A DNA stretch of 24,452 nt from an uncultured Mycoplasmatota bacterium (GTDB taxonomy: Bacteria; Bacillota_I; Bacilli_A; RF39; UBA660). A program made the translations under genes and the position numbers. Shown here in pieces: positions 7,749 to 14,211 of this stretch. The DNA is taken from positions 1-24,452 of the forward strand of contig URIY01000025.1 of NCBI GenBank assembly GCA_900547995.1, read 5' to 3'. Position 1 is the stretch's first letter. The number at the start of each line of letters is the position of its first letter. A model generated the notes under the pieces. That model was not told the DNA's origin. It did not search any database and was given only the letters and a program-made list of their open reading frames with translations.

Positions 7749-8111
7749 ATGATAAATAAAGTTTCACGCAATGATATGCGTATAGCTAGACATAGAAGAG
7801 TTAGAGAAAAAGTTAGTGGAACTAGCGAGTATCCAAGACTTAATGTGTTTAGATCAAATAAAAATATATTTGCTCAAATCATAGATGATGAAAAAGGTGT
7901 TACTTTAGTTAGTGCTTCTTCTATTGATAAGGAATTAAAACTTGAAAATGGAAGCAATATAGAAGCTGCTACTAAAGTAGGACAACTACTTGCTAAGAGA
8001 GCAAAAGAACAAAAAATTACAAAAGTAATCTTCGATAGAGGAGGTTACCAATATCATGGACGTGTTGAAGCACTTGCAGATGCTGCCCGTGAAAATGGAT
8101 TAGAGTTCTAA
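7749..8111 (+). CDS. rplR: 50S ribosomal protein L18
   Basis: L18 binds 5S rRNA together with L5. The 120-residue product has the basic N-terminal region RIARHRRVREKVSGT, the signature PRLNVFRSNKNIFAQIIDD, and the ending FDRGGYQYHGRVEALADAAR. AAAGGAG lies before the ATG. The gene keeps its standard place between rplF and rpsE. Confidence 0.97.
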   Translation: MINKVSRNDMRIARHRRVREKVSGTSEYPRLNVFRSNKNIFAQIIDDEKGVTLVSASSIDKELKLENGSNIEAATKVGQLLAKRAKEQKITKVIFDRGGYQYHGRVEALADAARENGLEF

Positions 8112-8125
8112 AAGGAGGGTAATTA

Positions 8126-8632
8126 ATGGAAAATAAAAGAAGAGAAGCTCGCCCTAAACAATTTAATGAAGAAATGATCGAACTTAAAAGAGTTACAAAA
8201 GTAACTAAAGGTGGTCGTCATTTCCGTTTTGCTGCAACAATGGCAGTTGGTGATGGAAAAGGTCTAATTGGACTTGGAACTGGTAAAGCAAATGAAGTAC
8301 CAGATGCTATCAAAAAGGCTGTTCAAGCTGCAACAAAAAATGTTGTTAAAGTTTCATTAGTTGATGATAGAACTATCCCACATGAAGCAATTGGTGTTCA
8401 AAGTGCTAGCCGTGTACTTTTGAAACCTGCTCAAAAAGGTACTGGAGTTAAAGCTGGAGGACCTGTTCGTGCAGTTCTTGAACTAGCTGGAGTTAAAGAT
8501 ATTTTATCTAAATCATTAGGTTCAAATACTAAAATTAATATGGCATATGCAACATTAAATGCACTTAAAGCACAAAAAACAGCTGAACAAGTAGCTGCTA
8601 TGCGTGGAAAAAAAGTAGAGGAGATTTTATAA
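8126..8632 (+). CDS. rpsE: 30S ribosomal protein S5
   Basis: S5 contributes to decoding accuracy and to the mRNA entry tunnel. The 168-residue product has the double-stranded-RNA-binding-like N-terminal domain with RVTKVTKGGRHFRF and GLIGLGTGKANEVPDAI. The C-terminal domain contains AKGTGVKAGG-like sequence (read as QKGTGVKAGGPVRAVLE). The stop codon (8630-8632) is one base from the rplO start. In most Bacillota rpmD (L30) would follow here; it is absent. Confidence 0.97.
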   Translation: MENKRREARPKQFNEEMIELKRVTKVTKGGRHFRFAATMAVGDGKGLIGLGTGKANEVPDAIKKAVQAATKNVVKVSLVDDRTIPHEAIGVQSASRVLLKPAQKGTGVKAGGPVRAVLELAGVKDILSKSLGSNTKINMAYATLNALKAQKTAEQVAAMRGKKVEEIL

Positions 8633-8633
8633 T

Positions 8634-9077
8634 ATGAAGTTACATACAATTCACCCAACTGAGGGAGCAACTCATAGAAGAAAAATCGTAGGTCGTGGAC
8701 CTAGTAGTGGACTTGGTAAAACAAGTGGTAGAGGAGAAAAAGGCCAAAAAGCTAGAAGTGGTTACAGCCACAAACCTGGTTTTGAAGGTGGACAATTACC
8801 TTTATATCGTCGTTTACCAAAAAGAGGTTTCACTAATGCAATGTTTAAAACAAAATATGCTGTTATTAATTTAGATGATTTAAATAAATTTGATGAAAAT
8901 GCTGTAGTTACTCCAGAATTACTAGCAGAAATGGGACTAATTAAAAAAGGGTTAGATGGAATTAAAGTATTAGGTAGAGGTACACTTGAAAAGAAACTTA
9001 CTGTTAAAGCACATAAGTTCTCAGGTGTTGCTAAAGAACAAATAGAAAAATTAGGTGGAAAAGCTGAGGTGATTTAA
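8634..9077 (+). CDS. rplO: 50S ribosomal protein L15
   Basis: L15 is a late-assembly 50S protein with a long glycine-rich basic N-terminal arm. The 147-residue product has GRGPSSGLGKTSGRGEKG near the start and the C-terminal globular segment with VKAHKFSGVAKEQIEKLGG. Its ribosome-binding site (GAGGAG) is inside rpsE and the start follows the rpsE stop by one base. Its own stop overlaps the secY start by one base, so rpsE, rplO and secY look tightly coupled. Confidence 0.97.
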   Translation: MKLHTIHPTEGATHRRKIVGRGPSSGLGKTSGRGEKGQKARSGYSHKPGFEGGQLPLYRRLPKRGFTNAMFKTKYAVINLDDLNKFDENAVVTPELLAEMGLIKKGLDGIKVLGRGTLEKKLTVKAHKFSGVAKEQIEKLGGKAEVI

Positions 9078-10342
9078 TGTTTGCACAAGTTAAGCAAATA
9101 TTTAATCCTCAAAATAAAGATTTGCGTAAAAGAATCGTTTTCACCTTAGTTGCATTATTTATATTTAAACTTGGTACAACAATTATCGTACCTGGTTTAG
9201 ATACATCAAAGTTAAATACGTCAAATCTTGGCTTTATGGGATTAATTAATGCAATGGGTGGTGGTGCTCTTGAAAAGTTTTCAATCTTTTCACTAGGAGT
9301 AATGCCATATATTACGGCTTCAATTATTGTTCAGTTATTACAGATGGATATAATACCATATTTTTCTGAACTAGCTAAACAAGGTCAAGTTGGTCGTAAT
9401 AAATTAAATACAATAACAAGAGTTATGGGAATTGTTTTAGCCTTTATTCAAGGTTATATGCTATCATTTGCATACGTAGAAAGTGGTAGTGTTATGGATT
9501 ATATGCAGTTTTCTGTAATTCTTACAGCAGGAACAGCTTTCTTATTGTGGCTTGGTGATCAAATCACTACTAAGGGAGTTGGAAATGGGATTTCACTTAT
9601 AATCATGGCTGGAATTATTGCTACGATGCCATCAATGTTTATGGAAGCATTTAATAGTTTTATTGTTACAGATACTGTTCAATTACTAGTATTTGGAATC
9701 TTTAAATTTGTATTATTTGTTGCTCTTTATTTAGCAATCATTGTTGGTGTAGTTTTCGTAGAAACAGCTGAAAGAAGAATTCCAATTCAATATGCTAATA
9801 GTTCAACAAGAAATTTAGGTAAACAAAGTTATATACCTTTCAAATTAAATTCTGCAGGAGTAATACCGGTAATCTTTGCGTCAGCACTTGTATCAATACC
9901 ATCATTACTTGCAACATTTATCAAAAATGAAGGCTTTTCACTTTTTGTATCTAAATGGCTTACACTTAATTCATTAACTGGTATAATTTTGTATATTGTG
10001 TTTATCTTTGTATTTGGTTACTTCTATACATTCTTTCAATTGAAACCAAAAGAACTTGCGGAAAATTTACAAAAGAATGGTGGATATATTCCAGGAGTTA
10101 GACCAGGAGAAGAAACAGTTAATTATGTAACAAAAATATTAAAAAGAATAACAATCGTAGGTACAACATTCTTAGTTATTCTAGCTGCTTTACCTATTGT
10201 TTGTTCACAAATTTCAAGTTTACCATCAAGTGTATCAATCGGTGGTACTGGACTTTTAATCGTTGTTGGTGTAGCACTTGAGACATATAAACAACTTGAA
10301 AGTAGTTTAGTAACTAGAAAGTACACTAGAGGTCGTAAGTAG
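9077..10342 (+). CDS. secY: Protein translocase subunit SecY
   Basis: SecY forms the protein-conducting channel of the Sec translocon in the cytoplasmic membrane, working with SecE, SecG and SecA. The product is 421 residues, close to the usual 430, and its hydrophobic segments fit ten membrane spans. Recognisable signatures include GVMPYITASIIVQLLQ, the loop ETAERRIPIQYA (C4 loop before TM6), FKLNSAGVIPVIFA (TM7), and GYIPGVRPGEETVNY (cytosolic loop used by SecA and the ribosome). A good SecG candidate lies later in this window at 20575. secY shares one base with rplO. Confidence 0.98.
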   Translation: MFAQVKQIFNPQNKDLRKRIVFTLVALFIFKLGTTIIVPGLDTSKLNTSNLGFMGLINAMGGGALEKFSIFSLGVMPYITASIIVQLLQMDIIPYFSELAKQGQVGRNKLNTITRVMGIVLAFIQGYMLSFAYVESGSVMDYMQFSVILTAGTAFLLWLGDQITTKGVGNGISLIIMAGIIATMPSMFMEAFNSFIVTDTVQLLVFGIFKFVLFVALYLAIIVGVVFVETAERRIPIQYANSSTRNLGKQSYIPFKLNSAGVIPVIFASALVSIPSLLATFIKNEGFSLFVSKWLTLNSLTGIILYIVFIFVFGYFYTFFQLKPKELAENLQKNGGYIPGVRPGEETVNYVTKILKRITIVGTTFLVILAALPIVCSQISSLPSSVSIGGTGLLIVVGVALETYKQLESSLVTRKYTRGRK

Positions 10343-10993
10343 TTGCAAGCAGTTATATTTGTTGCTCCACCAGCAGCTGGTAAGGGTACACAGTCAGATT
10401 TATTATGTGAAAAGTATAACTACTTGCATATATCTACTGGCGATTTACTTAGAGAGGAATGTCAAAAAGAATCATTAGAGGCTTTATACATAAAAGAAAA
10501 AATGGAAGCTGGAGAATTGGTTGATGATTCATTAATTGGGACATTACTTGAAAAGAAATTAACTGGTAATACATCTAATTTTGTATTGGATGGATTTCCA
10601 AGAAATTTAAAACAAGCCAAATTACTTGATGATATATTAGAAAAACATGACATTGATAACTTATTTGTTATATATATTGATGTTACATATGAAGATGCAT
10701 CAAAAAGAATTATTAATCGTTTAAGTTGCCCTAATTGTAAGAGGGTATATAATGATGCCATCGAAGAGTTAAAACCACTTCATAGTGGATTATGTGATAG
10801 TTGTAATGTACAACTCGTAAAACGTTCTGATGATAATATAGAAACGTTTACAAAAAGATTTAATTTATATTTAGAAGAAACTAAACCACTTATTGATTAT
10901 TATAAAAATGATAATTGTTTATATGTGGTTGATGGTAGTAGTGATAAGATGACAATTTTTAATAGAATTGTTGAAATATTAACTAATAAATAA
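10343..10993 (+). CDS. adk: Adenylate kinase, zinc-type lid, variant P-loop
   Basis: Adenylate kinase interconverts ATP + AMP and 2 ADP in the cytosol. The 216-residue protein has the family motif DGFPR and a lid domain with four cysteines, C129-x2-C132 and C151-x2-C154, typical of the zinc-containing Gram-positive type. The nucleotide loop reads APPAAGKGTQ, whereas the usual form is G-x-P-G-x-GKGTQ: two glycines are alanines (A8, A11), though the GK-GT core is intact. The start is the TTG at 10343, which directly follows the secY stop; AGAGG lies about 10 nt upstream. No better ATG start exists before the P-loop. Confidence 0.93.
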   Translation: MQAVIFVAPPAAGKGTQSDLLCEKYNYLHISTGDLLREECQKESLEALYIKEKMEAGELVDDSLIGTLLEKKLTGNTSNFVLDGFPRNLKQAKLLDDILEKHDIDNLFVIYIDVTYEDASKRIINRLSCPNCKRVYNDAIEELKPLHSGLCDSCNVQLVKRSDDNIETFTKRFNLYLEETKPLIDYYKNDNCLYVVDGSSDKMTIFNRIVEILTNK

Positions 10994-11027
10994 ATATAAT
11001 TTATACCAAATTATTATGAGATATTTA

Positions 11028-11036
11028 TGTTATAAG
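11028..11036 (+). promoter_or_regulatory. Candidate internal promoter before infA
   Basis: TATAAG (11031-11036) is preceded by TG at 11028-11029, giving an extended -10 element (TGnTATAAG). No convincing -35 box lies upstream. It falls in the 77-base gap between adk and infA, the longest gap inside the ribosomal cluster, and could give extra transcription of the alpha genes. The evidence is modest. Confidence 0.35.
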
Positions 11037-11070
11037 TTGGTTAACACAATCTTGATAAAGAGGTGATAAT

Positions 11071-11337
11071 ATGCAAAAGAAAACAATGAATAATAAAAAG
11101 CCTATGTATGAGGATACAAAGGTTAGTAAAAAGACTGCGATAGAAGTAAATGGTAAAGTACTTGATGTTTTACCTGGAGGAAAATATCGCGTTGAACTTG
11201 AAAATAAACACACTGTAATAGCCCATGTTTCTGGTAAAATCCGAATGAACTATATTCGCATCTTACCAGGTGATACAGTAACGATAGAATTATCGGAATA
11301 TGATTTAACACAGGGGCGCATAACCTATAGAAAATAG
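11071..11337 (+). CDS. infA: Translation initiation factor IF-1 with N-terminal extension
   Basis: IF-1 occupies the ribosomal A site during initiation. The C-terminal 70 residues are a standard OB-fold with HTVIAHVSGKIRMNYIRILPGD and the ending YDLTQGRITYRK. Compared with the usual 72-residue protein this one has about 17 extra residues at the N-terminus, lysine-rich and likely disordered (MQKKTMNNKKPM...). The start at 11071 is supported by AGGTG (11061-11065) with 5 nt spacing; the internal ATG codons at 11086 and 11104 have no visible Shine-Dalgarno. In B. subtilis map and a KOW-domain gene precede infA; here they do not. Confidence 0.95.
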   Translation: MQKKTMNNKKPMYEDTKVSKKTAIEVNGKVLDVLPGGKYRVELENKHTVIAHVSGKIRMNYIRILPGDTVTIELSEYDLTQGRITYRK

Positions 11338-11350
11338 TAGGAGGGATTTT

Positions 11351-11464
11351 ATGAAAATTAGACCATCAGTAAAAAAAATGTGTGATAAATGTAAAATCAT
11401 TAGACGTAAGGGAAAAGTACTAGTTATTTGTACTAATCCAAAACATAAACAAAGACAAGGTTAA
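11351..11464 (+). CDS. rpmJ: 50S ribosomal protein L36
   Basis: This small gene encodes a 37-residue protein starting MKIRPSVKKMCDKCK and ending KHKQRQG. It is the zinc-binding form of L36: C11, C14, C27 and H32 make the ribbon site. L36 stabilises the 50S subunit near the L7/L12 stalk base. AGGAGGG precedes the ATG, and the gene sits between infA and rpsM as in other bacteria. Confidence 0.96.
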   Translation: MKIRPSVKKMCDKCKIIRRKGKVLVICTNPKHKQRQG

Positions 11465-11479
11465 TAGAGGAGGTGCTTT

Positions 11480-11845
11480 ATGGTACGTGTAAAAGGTGTA
11501 GATATACCTAATAATAAAAGAATTGAAATAGCTTTAACTTATATTTATGGTATTGGTAGAAGTTTATCAAATCAAATACTTGCTGATGCAAAAGTAGACA
11601 TTAATAAACGTGCTAACGATTTAACAAATGATGAATTAGGACGTATTCGTGATGAAATTGCTAAGTATACAACTGAAGGTGATCTAAGAAGAGAAATTAA
11701 TATGAACATCAAAACTAAGATGGAAATTAATTCATATCAAGGAACTCGTCATAAAAAAGGATTACCTGTTAGAGGTCAAAGAACAAATCGAAATGCTAGA
11801 ACTCGTAAGGGTAAAGGTAAAGTAGTTGCTAATAAGAAAAAATAA
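11480..11845 (+). CDS. rpsM: 30S ribosomal protein S13
   Basis: S13 sits in the 30S head, forms intersubunit bridges with the 50S and touches P-site tRNA with its C-terminal tail. The 121-residue product opens with VRVKGVDIPNNKRIEIALTY and YGIGRSLSNQIL (helix-two-turn-helix region). It closes with the basic segment GLPVRGQRTNRNARTRKGKGK. AGAGGAGGTG precedes the ATG. Length and content are normal. Confidence 0.97.
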   Translation: MVRVKGVDIPNNKRIEIALTYIYGIGRSLSNQILADAKVDINKRANDLTNDELGRIRDEIAKYTTEGDLRREINMNIKTKMEINSYQGTRHKKGLPVRGQRTNRNARTRKGKGKVVANKKK

Positions 11846-11876
11846 TAGTCTTTAAATAATAAAGGAGGTTATATAA

Positions 11877-12260
11877 ATGGCTTACAAACCAAGAAAACGT
11901 AAAGTTAAGAAAAATGTTCCAGAAGGTAGAGCATATATTAATTCTACTTTTAATAATACAATCGTTACATTATGTGATTTAGAAGGAAATGCAATTAGTT
12001 GGGCTTCTGCTGGAACTTTAGGTTTTAAAGGTAGCAAGAAATCAACTCCATATGCTGCTGGTATGTCTGCTGAGGCTGCAGGAAAAGCTGCTGTTGATAT
12101 GGGAATGAAGAAAGTTGCCGTTTTTGTTAAAGGATTAGGTTCTGGAAGAGAAACAGCTATTCGTTCATTACAAACAGCTGGATTAGAAATTACAGCAATA
12201 ACAGATGTTACACCAATCCCACATAATGGATGTCGTCCACCAAAACGTCCACGTGGTTAA
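11877..12260 (+). CDS. rpsK: 30S ribosomal protein S11
   Basis: S11 forms part of the 30S platform beside the E-site mRNA. The 127-residue product has the signature AYINSTFNNTIVTLCDLEGN near the N-terminus, the middle segment TPYAAGMSAEAAGKAA, and the invariant ending HNGCRPPKRPRG. AAAGGAGG precedes the ATG. The 31-base gap from rpsM holds no terminator. Confidence 0.97.
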   Translation: MAYKPRKRKVKKNVPEGRAYINSTFNNTIVTLCDLEGNAISWASAGTLGFKGSKKSTPYAAGMSAEAAGKAAVDMGMKKVAVFVKGLGSGRETAIRSLQTAGLEITAITDVTPIPHNGCRPPKRPRG

Positions 12261-12279
12261 TGAAAAGGAGTGTGGAATA

Positions 12280-13230
12280 ATGTTAAACTTTGAAAAACCA
12301 ACATATAAAATAACAGAGTATGTAGAAAACAATAATTATGGAAAATTTGAATTAGAACCTCTAGAAAGAGGATTTGGTAATACAATTGGAAATGCACTTA
12401 GAAGAATAATGCTTTCAAGTATGCCAGGCTCTGCAATTGTTGCTGTTAAAATTGATGGTGTTATGCATGAGTTCCAAACAATAGATGGTATCGTTGAAGA
12501 TGTGACATCTATCGTTCTTAATTTAAAAAATATCGTTGTTAAGAATCATACTGAGGAAGAACAAATTTTAAAATTATACGCAGACACTGAAGGTGTTGTT
12601 ACTGCAGGTCAAATTGAAGGAAATCCAGATGTTGAAATCATAAATCCTGACCAAGTAATCGCAACTATATCTAAGGGTGGTAAATTAGATATGGAATTTG
12701 TTGTTGCAAACGGTAGAGGATATGTTCCTTCAAATGAAAATAAAAAATATATTGAAAACAAAAAATTAGGTTTTATCCCAATTGATGCATTATATTCTCC
12801 AATTGAGAGAATAAGTTATGAAATTGATAATGCTCGTGTTGGTCAAGACTCAACTTATGATAAATTAATAATGAATGTTTATACAAATGGTTCTATTAGA
12901 CCAGAAGAGGCTATGGCTCTTGCTGCTAAAATATTAATAGAGCATTTAAATATTGTTACTAATTTAAGTGAAATTGCTGATACAACAGGAATTATGAATG
13001 CTAAACAAGAAGATACTAAACAAAAGAAATTGGAAACTCCAATTGATGATTTAGATTTCTCTGTTAGAGCTTATAATTGTTTAAAAAGAGCAGGTGTTAA
13101 TACACTAGGAGATTTAACTGAAAAGACAGAATTAGAAATGATGAAAATTCGTAATTTAGGAAAGAAATCTTTAAAAGAAGTAATTGATAAAATTAAAGAT
13201 ATGGGTCTTAAATTTAAAGAAGAAGATTAA
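12280..13230 (+). CDS. rpoA: DNA-directed RNA polymerase subunit alpha
   Basis: Alpha nucleates RNA polymerase assembly and contacts upstream promoter DNA and activators. The 316-residue protein has the N-terminal assembly domain (LEPLERGFGNTIGNALRRIM, then LSSMPGSAI). After a linker it has the C-terminal helix-hairpin-helix domain (about residues 255-312, with LDFSVRAYNCLKRAGVNT and KIRNLGKKSLKEV). The frame is open back to 12205, inside rpsK, but the ATG at 12280 has AAGGAG (12265-12270) 9 nt upstream and gives the standard start MLNFEKP. It lies in the usual rpsK-rpoA-rplQ order. Confidence 0.97.
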   Translation: MLNFEKPTYKITEYVENNNYGKFELEPLERGFGNTIGNALRRIMLSSMPGSAIVAVKIDGVMHEFQTIDGIVEDVTSIVLNLKNIVVKNHTEEEQILKLYADTEGVVTAGQIEGNPDVEIINPDQVIATISKGGKLDMEFVVANGRGYVPSNENKKYIENKKLGFIPIDALYSPIERISYEIDNARVGQDSTYDKLIMNVYTNGSIRPEEAMALAAKILIEHLNIVTNLSEIADTTGIMNAKQEDTKQKKLETPIDDLDFSVRAYNCLKRAGVNTLGDLTEKTELEMMKIRNLGKKSLKEVIDKIKDMGLKFKEED

Positions 13231-13248
13231 TAGTTAGGAGGAATTATA

Positions 13249-13596
13249 GTGTACAGAAAATTAGGACGTACTAACAAACATAGAAGAAGTATGCTAGCTA
13301 ACTTAACTAAAGATGTAATCATGAATGAAAGAATTGAAACAACTGAAACAAGAGCAAAAGAAGTTCGTAAATTTGTTGATAAAATGATTTCTTATGGTAA
13401 AGATGGTTCTTTAGTTGCAAGAAGAAAAGCATTAGCTTTCTTACATAACGATAACGAAGTAGTTAAAAAAGTTTTTGATGATTTAGCAAAACGTTATGCT
13501 ACAAGAAATGGTGGTTATACAAGAATTTTAAAATTAGATGAACGTAGAGGAGACGACGCGTTAATGGTAATTTTAGAATTAGTTGAGGGAGAATAA
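13249..13596 (+). CDS. rplQ: 50S ribosomal protein L17, GTG start
   Basis: L17 lies near the tunnel exit on the 50S surface. The 115-residue product begins YRKLGRTNKHRRSMLANL after a GTG start at 13249, supported by TAGGAGGA six to seven bases upstream. It also contains TRAKEVRKFVDKMISYGK and the ending RRGDDALMVILELV. It is the last gene of the ribosomal cluster; its stop codon lies inside the terminator hairpin. Confidence 0.96.
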   Translation: MYRKLGRTNKHRRSMLANLTKDVIMNERIETTETRAKEVRKFVDKMISYGKDGSLVARRKALAFLHNDNEVVKKVFDDLAKRYATRNGGYTRILKLDERRGDDALMVILELVEGE

Positions 13597-13612
13597 TAAT
13601 ATTCTCTCTTTT
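13585..13612 (+). terminator. Terminator of the ribosomal operon
   Basis: A 10-bp stem (13585-13594 with 13601-13610, including two G-U pairs) closes a six-base loop and runs into TTTT. The rplQ stop codon TAA (13594-13596) is part of the stem top and loop. Confidence 0.65.
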
Positions 13613-13614
13613 AG

Positions 13615-13643
13615 TTGCTTTAAATTAATTTTTATGATATAGT
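13615..13643 (+). promoter_or_regulatory. Candidate promoter of the lipoprotein gene
   Basis: TTGCTT (13615-13620) and TATAGT (13638-13643) are 17 bp apart. The -35 box is weak and the -10 box matches 5 of 6. The position just after the operon terminator and about 50 bases before the lipoprotein start fits. Confidence 0.4.
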
Positions 13644-13693
13644 TAGGTTGAACAGAAATATTTGTGATATTGTGTTACTAGAGGAGGTGTGTT

Positions 13694-14107
13694 ATGAAGA
13701 AATTATTTGGTGGAATAAGTATGGTTGCTATTATGTTAGTTTGCTTAACAGGATGTGGAAAAGGTAATACTTTAAAATGTACTGGTAAAGTTGATGGTAA
13801 TGAAGCAACAGCTACTGCAACTTTAAATGGAGATAAAATTACTAAAGTTGTTATGGAAACTAAAAGTGTTGCTGATTCAGAAGATGAAGCAAAAAAAGGT
13901 GTTGCCATGATTAATGGTATTGGTTCATTAGCAGGAGAAGGTATGACTATGTCTGCTAAAGCAAGTGGTAAGAATGTTATTATGACAATGACTATGGACG
14001 TTACTAAAATGTCAGAAAGTGATCTTGAAAACAATTTAGGAACTAAAGAATTGTCAAAAGATGCTTTTGTTAAAGCCATGGAAGATGAAGGTTTAACTTG
14101 TAAATAA
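13694..14107 (+). CDS. Small lipoprotein, possibly DUF1307/YehR-like
   Basis: A 137-residue secreted lipoprotein. The N-terminus is a type II signal peptide: MKK, a hydrophobic core, then lipobox LTGC with the lipidated cysteine at position 21. The mature part is short, rich in Thr, Met and Lys, and reads as alternating beta strands (ATATATLNGDKITKVVME, NVIMTMTMDVTKM) with a helix, ending in LSKDAFVKAMEDEGLTCK. C29 and C136 could form a disulfide. The pattern resembles the small YehR/DUF1307 lipoproteins, a judgement made by eye and only moderately sure; the function of that family is not established. Strong GAGGAGGTG precedes the ATG, and a strong terminator follows, so it is probably a single-gene unit. 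Confidence 0.85.
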   Translation: MKKLFGGISMVAIMLVCLTGCGKGNTLKCTGKVDGNEATATATLNGDKITKVVMETKSVADSEDEAKKGVAMINGIGSLAGEGMTMSAKASGKNVIMTMTMDVTKMSESDLENNLGTKELSKDAFVKAMEDEGLTCK

Positions 14108-14110
14108 TTA

Positions 14111-14137
14111 GATAACTTGAAAAAGTTATCTTTTTTT
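14111..14137 (+). terminator. Strong intrinsic terminator after the lipoprotein gene
   Basis: A perfect 8-bp stem GATAACTT/AAGTTATC (14111-14118 and 14123-14130) closes a GAAA tetraloop and is followed by seven T residues (14131-14137). Confidence 0.9.
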
Positions 14138-14159
14138 GTTTGATATTGTATTTTGATTT

Positions 14160-14190
14160 TTGATTAAAATTACTAAATAGGAAATATAAT
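14160..14190 (+). promoter_or_regulatory. Candidate clpC promoter
   Basis: A perfect -10 box TATAAT (14185-14190) lies 19 bp after TTGATT (14160-14165); the spacing is longer than ideal. No CtsR heptad repeat and no CIRCE inverted repeat is visible around it. Confidence 0.5.
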
Positions 14191-14211
14191 ATATAAGAGG
14201 AGGTAATTAGA

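Noticed and set aside
12205..12279. Extended start for rpoA
   Set aside because: It overlaps the rpsK C-terminus and lacks a ribosome-binding site; 12280 gives the standard alpha start.
14138..14211. CtsR or CIRCE operator upstream of clpC
   Set aside because: No GGTCAAA-type direct heptads and no TTAGCACTC/GAGTGCTAA inverted repeat are present.
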